A DNA stretch of 15,148 nt, taken from Bacillota bacterium (GTDB taxonomy: Bacteria; Eremiobacterota; SpSt-956; JAKJGF01). The stretch covers positions 1-15,148 of the forward strand of contig JAKPQU010000353.1 in NCBI GenBank assembly GCA_029555925.1, read 5' to 3'. Both the position numbers and the translations under genes were made by a program. How positions within the stretch are numbered: position 1 is the stretch's first letter; every line of letters starts with the position of its first letter. The notes below the pieces were generated by a model. It had not been told where the DNA came from. It did not search any database and was given only the letters and a program-made list of their open reading frames with translations. This document shows, piece after piece, positions 7,336 to 12,964 of the stretch.

Positions 7336-7881
7336 ATGAAAAAAGGATTTTTTCTCCAGTTCATGTTAATATTTTCAATCTTTCTGTATTTATTCATATT
7401 GACAAATTTTCAATCAGATGCATCAGGCTGGAACCACAGATATTTCATTTGCTTTGACGGACTTTACCGTGACTGGCCGCCTCAGAAATTTATCACTCTC
7501 GGTATGAGTGCTGAGAATGCTATAGGGATGATGGGCCGCCACGGGGGGGGGGAAAACGGCAGTATCGTAAGTTATCTCGTAGTTCCCGGCATAAATAATT
7601 CCATCTTTGAACCGAATGATTTTTTGTTCTCGAAGAACCAGGGCTGTGTGGATATGATTGTTGTGATGAACCCTTTGATAACTACTGTGAAGGGTGTGGG
7701 TGTAGGCTCTACATGCGGACAGGTATGGGATGCTCATGGATATGATTGCACTATTGCCACACATCCGACTCTCGGCACAGGTTTTTATTATGCCCAGGGA
7801 AATTACAGAATATTTTTTGCCGTTAATTATTATAGTTCTCCTTCTAAAGAATTAATTATAAAATCTGTGGCAGTTTATTAG
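7336..7881 (+). CDS. Exported protein of unknown function with in-frame G10 tract
   Basis: A 181-residue protein I do not recognise. It opens with MKKG and a long hydrophobic stretch (residues 5-24), a Sec signal peptide or N-terminal anchor. A plausible cleavage site follows SDA at 27-29. There is no lipobox. The rest is rich in Gly, Tyr and Phe and holds four cysteines (C39, C104, C127, C138), which could form disulfides outside the cell. A GGAGGT ribosome binding site lies about 10 nt before the ATG. Codons 69-73 (His-Gly-Gly-Gly-Glu) are encoded by a run of ten Gs at 7543-7552. The frame stays open through it, but any slip would break the protein. It is the only plus-strand gene here and is convergent with the Uma2 gene. 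A link to the CRISPR systems is not shown. Confidence 0.8.
   Translation: MKKGFFLQFMLIFSIFLYLFILTNFQSDASGWNHRYFICFDGLYRDWPPQKFITLGMSAENAIGMMGRHGGGENGSIVSYLVVPGINNSIFEPNDFLFSKNQGCVDMIVVMNPLITTVKGVGVGSTCGQVWDAHGYDCTIATHPTLGTGFYYAQGNYRIFFAVNYYSSPSKELIIKSVAVY
7543..7552 (+). repeat. Homopolymeric G10 tract inside a coding region
   Basis: Ten consecutive Gs in an AT-rich region, within codons for the exported protein at 7336-7881. Tracts of this length are prone to slipped-strand change and are also a common place for sequencing errors. Confidence 0.9.
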
Positions 7882-7886
7882 CAGGC

Positions 7887-7909
7887 TCAGGTTGTTTCAG
7901 AGCAACTGA
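7887..7909. terminator. Weak hairpin between convergent genes
   Basis: TCAGGTTG and CAACTGA pair as a 7-bp stem with one bulged G and an 8-nt loop, in the 28-nt gap between the convergent 7336 gene and Uma2 gene. No good T tract follows on either strand, so a terminator role is only possible. Confidence 0.3.
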
Positions 7910-8500
7910 TTAAAAATATTCTTTAAATACAAGATTTAAGTCAATCTCCAGTTCCGGTAATATGCTTACTTTAATCTTATCTTCCCGGGAATATATTTCA
8001 GGAAATCTATATTTACTGCCATCCAGTATGCAGGCCTGTAATGTTTTATGAACAGGATCAACAATCCAGTATTCTCTCACTCCTTCACGTTCATATAAAT
8101 TTCTTTTGTCTCTCATATCAATGTATGCTGTAGAAGGAGATAATATTTCTATTACCAGGTCAGGAGCGCCGATACATCTTTTTCTCTCATGTAATTTCTT
8201 ATGATCACAGACAACAATTATATCAGGCTGAACAACATCTTCAGTTTTTTTTATATCCTGATCAGATTTCGGGAAGATTATATCTACCGGAGAGGCAAAT
8301 ACTCTGCATGTTTTATCTAATAAGTAATTCGCAATCTGTCTGTGTAACTCTCCCAGAATTGCCTGATGATCTAAATTTGGTGCGGGGCTCATATTATATG
8401 CTTTCCCGTTTATTATTTGCCATCGTTCCTCTTCCGGCCATGCCAGATAGTCCTCATAAGTAAATTTTTGTTCTTTTTTTACTGCCAGATTATGTTTCAT
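7910..8500 (-). CDS. Uma2 family endonuclease (DUF820, PD-(D/E)XK fold)
   Basis: A 196-residue protein with the full Uma2/PF05685 pattern. It has FTYEDYLAWPEEERWQIING (13-32), HQAILGELHRQIANYL (45-60), VQPDIIVV (90-97), APDLVIEILSPST (112-124), then K132 and a GVREYWIVDP segment (140-149). D93, D114, E118 and K132 are the likely PD-(D/E)XK active-site residues. The family is common, often in many copies per genome, and its biological role is poorly defined, so a defence role should not be assumed. GAGGTGA lies upstream of ATG 8500. It has its own possible promoter at 8520-8548, although it also follows the exported-protein gene on the same strand. Confidence 0.92.
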   Translation of the reverse strand: MKHNLAVKKEQKFTYEDYLAWPEEERWQIINGKAYNMSPAPNLDHQAILGELHRQIANYLLDKTCRVFASPVDIIFPKSDQDIKKTEDVVQPDIIVVCDHKKLHERKRCIGAPDLVIEILSPSTAYIDMRDKRNLYEREGVREYWIVDPVHKTLQACILDGSKYRFPEIYSREDKIKVSILPELEIDLNLVFKEYF

Positions 8501-8519
8501 ATAAAATCACCTCATTACA

Positions 8520-8548
8520 ATTATAATTCATAGCAACAAAAAATGTAA
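8520..8548 (-). promoter_or_regulatory. Possible promoter of the Uma2 gene
   Basis: On the minus strand an exact TATAAT (8525-8520) lies 17 nt after TTACAT (8548-8543), a poor -35. It is 19 nt upstream of the start codon and just before the GAGGTGA ribosome binding site. The -10 is convincing, the -35 is not, and the region is AT-rich enough for chance matches. Confidence 0.35.
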
Positions 8549-8586
8549 TATTAATTTCTTTTCAGACTATCTGGTTTTTTGATTAT

Positions 8587-9363
8587 TCACATCTTATAAA
8601 AACTGTTCCTCTCCGAAGAATCCTCTTCAGTCAATCCCCACCAGATACCGTAAGCTCCGTCATCTTTAAAATTAAAATAATCACCCGGTTCAATCTGAAC
8701 CCTGTAAGGCTTATTCTTTGTCACGGTAATATGCCCTTTTTCTCTTTTTACCGCCTTATCTTTAAATGAAATTTCGCCATTCGGGCCGGCAATATTAATC
8801 TTTATATCTCCGTATAATAACAGTTTCCCATTCTCCACTTTTATAAAATCTTTTACTTCAAGGCTATCCTGAAAGGTTTTAATGGTGAAGGTAACTTTTA
8901 TATGTTTTTCATCTTCGGGATTATCTATAGAGATGGAATATAGAGGTGATTTTATAAGCTCTTTTATTTTCTTCAGACAGTCCATTTCTACAAACCTGCC
9001 GGGATGATCTGCTATAAATTTATTTCCTTCTTTCTGAAGGAACCATATGCCTTTTTCCCCTTCCAGATCCTGGTGGCTGATTGTCGGAGTAAGGGCAGGG
9101 AAATACTTCCATGTGAGAGTGCATTTTTTATCTGCCACAGGAGAGCCGGCAAGGACTTCGTCTATATAAATCCTTCCTTCATATTCTTTCATTTCGAAAG
9201 GCCCTTCTTTTTTATCTTTGAAGGTAAGGTCTTTAAGGGTGCCGACTACGATAAGATCCGAATCGGAAACAAGCCCTTTAAGAGGAATTATCGACCAGCA
9301 GGCCTGGCATAATTGAGTTACAGTCAACAGAAAAATAAAAATTAACAGAACATATTTTTGCAT
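8587..9363 (-). CDS. Exported protein of unknown function downstream of csm5
   Basis: A 258-residue protein. A signal peptide (hydrophobic 5-18) ends at CQA before C22, so the mature protein would begin CWSIIPLKGL. The lipobox is not canonical. The next part (LVSDSDLIVVGTLKDL, a strand-rich stretch, and GEKGIWFLQK) resembles exported proteins that begin with a Cys and an OB/NTR-like domain, but this is a weak impression. The C-terminal half looks beta-rich and charged. ATG 9363 has AAAGGA upstream; a GTG at 9399 in the same frame would overlap csm5 and add a non-signal extension. The gap to csm5 is 23 nt with no terminator, so it may be co-transcribed with the csm genes. Its product should leave the cytoplasm, so a role in CRISPR interference is not obvious. 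Confidence 0.75.
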   Translation of the reverse strand: MQKYVLLIFIFLLTVTQLCQACWSIIPLKGLVSDSDLIVVGTLKDLTFKDKKEGPFEMKEYEGRIYIDEVLAGSPVADKKCTLTWKYFPALTPTISHQDLEGEKGIWFLQKEGNKFIADHPGRFVEMDCLKKIKELIKSPLYSISIDNPEDEKHIKVTFTIKTFQDSLEVKDFIKVENGKLLLYGDIKINIAGPNGEISFKDKAVKREKGHITVTKNKPYRVQIEPGDYFNFKDDGAYGIWWGLTEEDSSERNSFYKM

Positions 9364-9386
9364 AATATCAGTTCCTTTATATATAA

Positions 9387-10739
9387 TTATCTCTTCCACT
9401 GAGACATGAGCCTGGCAAGCTCTTCATCGCTTGCCTGTTTGACCGGTTTATCCTTTCCCTTATCCCTGGCTGCTTCTTTCCCTTTTTTTACTTCCACTTT
9501 CCCGGCAGGTTTCTTCTCAATAACAATTCTCTCTGCCGGTTTCTTTTCTATATATTTACCGCTCAGATCGGTAATCTTTATCCATCCGACAGGTGAAATG
9601 CCTTCTCCCGGTTTTCCCATAATCAGTTTCCTTGATTTGGGATAAGGAAAATCTGTCCGGTTCGGCGCCAGCTTAAGAGCAAATCGTAATTCCTTAAAAT
9701 CCTCTTCCTCAAGGCATTCTTTAAGTAATATACCGGCAGTCATTTTATGCCATCCTGAACCCTGACCTATAGACAGGTAGGCTGTATTGTCTTTTGCTTC
9801 TCCGACTTCTTCATTAAAATTTTCATAAAATTCTTTAATTTTAACAGGAAAATTACCTTTGAGATTTTCAAAAAACCAGATTTCATGATCAAGGATATCC
9901 AGTGTGAAGAAGTTTATCACCTGAAAAAGCTTTTTAATATTCATTGACGAAGAATTATCCCACGAAATTGTGTGTCTGAATTTATCATGGAGTAAGTATT
10001 CATTAATATTTATTGACGTATGAAAAGTTGTTCCTTTTTTTATAGTTTCATAGACAGTCCTGTAATTTTTATATTTGTCAAAACTGTATGTGTCTATAAG
10101 ATTGAGTTCAAGACAGTCTTCTTCCGGAGAGCTATCTGCTATATTAAGCAGTTTAAATAGATCCTTCTGTGCATCATTTGCTATATCACAGATTCCTCTA
10201 AATGGCTCAGATAGGAACGATGGATTTTTCAATTTCTTTTCTATAAATTTTTTCTCCTGAAAAGAAGCATTCTTTGCCTCTCTTATGAGTTTTTCCATAT
10301 GCTTTTTTACATGATTTTTATTGTTCCTGAGTATATTATAAAGAAAAGCAGTCCTTATAGCTCCTTTGAGAGAACTTCCCGGTATATATGGTTTCCCAGT
10401 TAGATCATCTTTAATATGACTTTTAACTGACATTTCCGGCTTTTTTGTCTTAATAGAATCTTCCAGTATCTTCTTTATTAATACAGAAGATTTTACCGAA
10501 TATTTCCAGCAGTCTCTATCAGCTCTATCACTACTTAAAAAATCTGACAGAGAAAACTCTCCCGGATTGCTGTTTACCTTTCTATAAAACTCTTCAACCT
10601 TTCCGGCTTTCTTCTTAAAATATTTTTGCACGTCAAAAACTGCAAATCTGTCTTCTGTAAGTACATAATCAAAAGGAGTAATTTCCTCTCCTTTACCTAT
10701 AAAAACCGGTGTGACAGCTTCTATTCTGATCTGTGTCAT
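9387..10739 (-). CDS. csm5: Csm5, type III-A RAMP subunit
   Basis: A 450-residue RAMP protein. It has an N-terminal strand (MTQIRIEAVTPVFIGKGEE), the diagnostic GKPYIPGSSLKGAIR block (115-129), and a glycine loop IGQGSGWHKMTAG in the last third followed by PYPKSRKL. Csm5 caps the 3' end of the crRNA in the Csm complex and is needed for crRNA maturation in studied systems. The last 50 residues form a lysine-rich, low-complexity tail (two EKKPA units, then KGKEAARDKGK) before a short acidic and hydrophobic end, likely flexible. Its ATG overlaps the csm4 stop as ATGA. No csm6 follows; the next gene encodes an exported protein. Confidence 0.93.
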   Translation of the reverse strand: MTQIRIEAVTPVFIGKGEEITPFDYVLTEDRFAVFDVQKYFKKKAGKVEEFYRKVNSNPGEFSLSDFLSSDRADRDCWKYSVKSSVLIKKILEDSIKTKKPEMSVKSHIKDDLTGKPYIPGSSLKGAIRTAFLYNILRNNKNHVKKHMEKLIREAKNASFQEKKFIEKKLKNPSFLSEPFRGICDIANDAQKDLFKLLNIADSSPEEDCLELNLIDTYSFDKYKNYRTVYETIKKGTTFHTSININEYLLHDKFRHTISWDNSSSMNIKKLFQVINFFTLDILDHEIWFFENLKGNFPVKIKEFYENFNEEVGEAKDNTAYLSIGQGSGWHKMTAGILLKECLEEEDFKELRFALKLAPNRTDFPYPKSRKLIMGKPGEGISPVGWIKITDLSGKYIEKKPAERIVIEKKPAGKVEVKKGKEAARDKGKDKPVKQASDEELARLMSQWKR

Positions 10740-11665
10740 GACAGCGCCCCCTTTACCATATAGCCATAGCCATATTGCCAGACTTTATAATTCAGATCCT
10801 TTACTATAACATTTTCTCCGTAAAACCCCTCTTTAACCGGTAGAATAGAACCTTCTTTTAACATAAGTAGAGTCTTTTTCCATATATCCGTAGAAGGTGA
10901 ATAGGCACTTTCTATACGGCCTTTTCTTTTTACCGGTTCATAGGAACATTTTTCACGTTCCGATTTCATAAGAGCTTTATCTTCCTTATTCAGATACAGG
11001 AGAGAAAGATTTATTGCCCTGTCAGGACAGGAAGGCTCTTTTATAAGAGATTCGTCTGTGAATTCTGCGGTAAAATGTCCTTTCCCAGTTGAAGAATCTC
11101 CTCCTATGCCTCTTTCTGAAAGCCAGTTAATCGCTCCAATTAATTTTTTCTCAAGACTCTTATCGAAAATTTTAATGAAGAAATAAATACCTCCGTCCTG
11201 TAAGAATCCTTCCTGTGAATAGAAGATATGTTCCGAATTATCTGACAGTCTGTTTATGGTATTATGAGGAATATCTTCGAATTTTAATTTTTTTAAATAA
11301 TCCTCTTCTTTTATATTTCCGTATATCTTCTCATATGGTTCGCTATTTATGAGTCTGTTGAAAAGACCTGACGAAATATATTGAATCTTCTTCAGAGCCT
11401 TTGCTCTTTTTATTTCTTCAGGAGAATTTCCCGGGTCTATACTGCCTGTAAGAGGTTTCGGAAGGAAATAAGTATCTCTTTTCCAGGGAAAAGCGGAAGA
11501 AATAAGAAAGGGAGGTTTTCTGTCTCTGAAATTCTGCAGAATTTCTACTAACAGATTTTCGCTGTAAAGTATGGAAAGCCCCCAGCATATGCCTCCGAAT
11601 ATTGTATCTGACCGGGGAAGAGTCGAACCTTTAAAGAGAGATAAAGGTTTTAGCTTTACAATCAT
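10736..11665 (-). CDS. csm4: Csm4, type III-A Cas5-like RAMP subunit
   Basis: A 309-residue protein. The N-terminus (KLKPLSLFKGSTLPRSDTIF, 4-23, then GGICWGL) is typical of Csm4, the Cas5-like subunit that holds the 5' handle of the crRNA and contacts Csm1. The glycine-rich loop GIGGDSSTGKGHF at 186-198 is the second family signature. ATG 11665 is preceded by GGAGATGGAGG. It lies 14 nt behind csm3 and overlaps csm5 by 4 nt. Nothing looks truncated. Confidence 0.93.
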   Translation of the reverse strand: MIVKLKPLSLFKGSTLPRSDTIFGGICWGLSILYSENLLVEILQNFRDRKPPFLISSAFPWKRDTYFLPKPLTGSIDPGNSPEEIKRAKALKKIQYISSGLFNRLINSEPYEKIYGNIKEEDYLKKLKFEDIPHNTINRLSDNSEHIFYSQEGFLQDGGIYFFIKIFDKSLEKKLIGAINWLSERGIGGDSSTGKGHFTAEFTDESLIKEPSCPDRAINLSLLYLNKEDKALMKSEREKCSYEPVKRKGRIESAYSPSTDIWKKTLLMLKEGSILPVKEGFYGENVIVKDLNYKVWQYGYGYMVKGALS

Positions 11666-11679
11666 GTTCCTCCATCTCC

Positions 11680-12474
11680 TTAATTTATATTCAGTTTTGC
11701 TTTTATAGTTTTTACTATATCTTCCGATTTTATTGACTGAAGATCGTCCGGTTCGGTTTTTTCGCCCCGTACAGAAGGTTTCTCATAGTCTGCTACTTTT
11801 TTTATTTCTATCTCTTTATGGAGTTTAAATTTTATCCTTCCTGCACCACGTGAGCCTCCGCCGCCGAGGGCAGATTCTTCCATTAATTTCAGCACTGTAA
11901 TGAGATCTTTCAAATTTTCCACATCTACAGAGCCTTTATCATCTATATCATATACAGAATAGATCATTTCAAAATTGAACTCTGCCCCCTTTGGTATTCT
12001 CTCCAGAGAACGGGGGCCCGATATAGGTTTTGATGTTATCCTGTTAATATTTACCTCAGTTTTTATCTCGGCAGCCACTCCTTTCTGTTCTTTTAATATA
12101 TCAAATTTCTTTATTGTTTTTTCGGTAGGGAAGGAGTCTCTTACCAGGATTCTTGTAGGGCCTGTTTTTCTTTTATCAGAATTATCTGCCCCTGTGCCGA
12201 ATATTCTACATACAGGACAGTTCCTTTCCTGACATTCGTGAATACCACCGGGTTTACTCATATCTATTTTATCTTTTGTCCATTCCATTATGGTTCTCAG
12301 TTTTCCTTTAAGACTTGAGCCGGGGATATAGGGATAACCTGTTAAAGGATCTTTTATTACAGGATTATCCATCCCTCCTATCTGATAGGCCTCGTCTGTT
12401 GCACCTATGTGAAGTCCTGTCATACATTCTATAATGCCTGATATGATAACGTTTCCGATAAATTTATAACTCAT
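11680..12474 (-). CDS. csm3: Csm3, type III-A backbone ribonuclease
   Basis: A 264-residue Cas7-like RAMP protein that forms the helical backbone of the Csm complex and cuts bound target RNA at 6-nt steps. TGLHIGATDEAYQIGGMDNP (19-38) contains D36, equivalent to the catalytic Asp of studied Csm3 (D33 in Streptococcus thermophilus), so slicing should be intact. PYIPGSSLKGKLR (48-60) and the glycine loop GGGGSRGAGRIKF (204-216) are standard. H79, C81, C86 and C89 form a probable zinc site in the insertion after the first helix. Residues after about 220 form a charged C-terminal extension beyond the core fold. ATG 12474 has AGGAGGT 8 nt upstream, and csm2 ends 12 nt before it. Confidence 0.95.
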   Translation of the reverse strand: MSYKFIGNVIISGIIECMTGLHIGATDEAYQIGGMDNPVIKDPLTGYPYIPGSSLKGKLRTIMEWTKDKIDMSKPGGIHECQERNCPVCRIFGTGADNSDKRKTGPTRILVRDSFPTEKTIKKFDILKEQKGVAAEIKTEVNINRITSKPISGPRSLERIPKGAEFNFEMIYSVYDIDDKGSVDVENLKDLITVLKLMEESALGGGGSRGAGRIKFKLHKEIEIKKVADYEKPSVRGEKTEPDDLQSIKSEDIVKTIKAKLNIN

Positions 12475-12486
12475 AAAGTAAACCTC

Positions 12487-12951
12487 CTAACTTTTTTTAT
12501 TTGGACAGTAATAATAAAAGTATGCATAAAGGGATTCGAAAAATTTCATGAAATTAGCATATTCTTTTTCATTATGGCTGGCGATTATCTTATTGATACA
12601 TTTATCCAGTAATTCTTTAAATTCTTTTTTCAGTGTTTCAGAACCATGTCCCGCTTCCGCTCTTCCTACCGAATAAGCTATCTGAGACTGGAGAATCCTT
12701 AACTGAATCTTTAAATCTGCAACAGATTTACCTGATAATATTCTGAATTGATTGAAGAATTTTCTGAAAGGTGTATTGGCTATTCCAATATCTGCAAAGA
12801 ATTTTCCAAGCTTTTGCGAAGACTTCAAAATTTCATCATCCAGAAAGTTTTTCTCGTCTATTGTTTTTATAAAATTATTCAACACATCTTTATTTACCGG
12901 TTCTTTAATTTTATCCCATGGTTTCCCTTTCTGTTGGACTTGCTGTGCCAT
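12487..12951 (-). CDS. csm2: Csm2, type III-A small subunit
   Basis: A 154-residue, mostly helical and lysine-rich protein. After a Gln/Lys-rich start come KLGKFFADIG, TPFRKFFNQFRIL and a segment with AYSVGRAEAGHG, the pattern of Csm2. Csm2 forms the inner filament of the complex along the crRNA-target duplex. I chose ATG 12951-12949 because AGGAGG at 12959-12964 is 7 nt upstream. ATG 12957 would add only two residues but sits almost on top of that site. Its ribosome binding site overlaps the csm1 stop codon (TAA 12966-12964), which suggests coupling. Csm2 sequences are poorly conserved; position between csm1 and csm3 supports the call strongly. Confidence 0.9.
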   Translation of the reverse strand: MAQQVQQKGKPWDKIKEPVNKDVLNNFIKTIDEKNFLDDEILKSSQKLGKFFADIGIANTPFRKFFNQFRILSGKSVADLKIQLRILQSQIAYSVGRAEAGHGSETLKKEFKELLDKCINKIIASHNEKEYANFMKFFESLYAYFYYYCPNKKS

Positions 12952-12958
12952 TATCATT

Positions 12959-12964
12959 CCTCCT
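12959..12964 (-). promoter_or_regulatory. Ribosome binding site that fixes the csm2 start
   Basis: AGGAGG on the minus strand, 7 nt before ATG 12951 and only 1 nt before ATG 12957. It overlaps the csm1 stop codon. Confidence 0.7.

Noticed and set aside
7423..7764. Minus-strand open frame of 113 codons opposite the exported-protein gene
   Set aside because: It begins with no ribosome binding site and lies inside a plus-strand gene that has GGAGGT and a signal peptide.
8550..8586. Rho-independent terminator after the exported-protein gene
   Set aside because: Only a 4-bp stem (CAGA-TAG-TCTG) is present and no T tract follows directly on the minus strand.
8587..9363. Lipoprotein call for the exported protein
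   Set aside because: The residues before C22 (L-C-Q-A) do not fit the lipobox well enough; a plain signal peptide cleaved before C22 fits as well.
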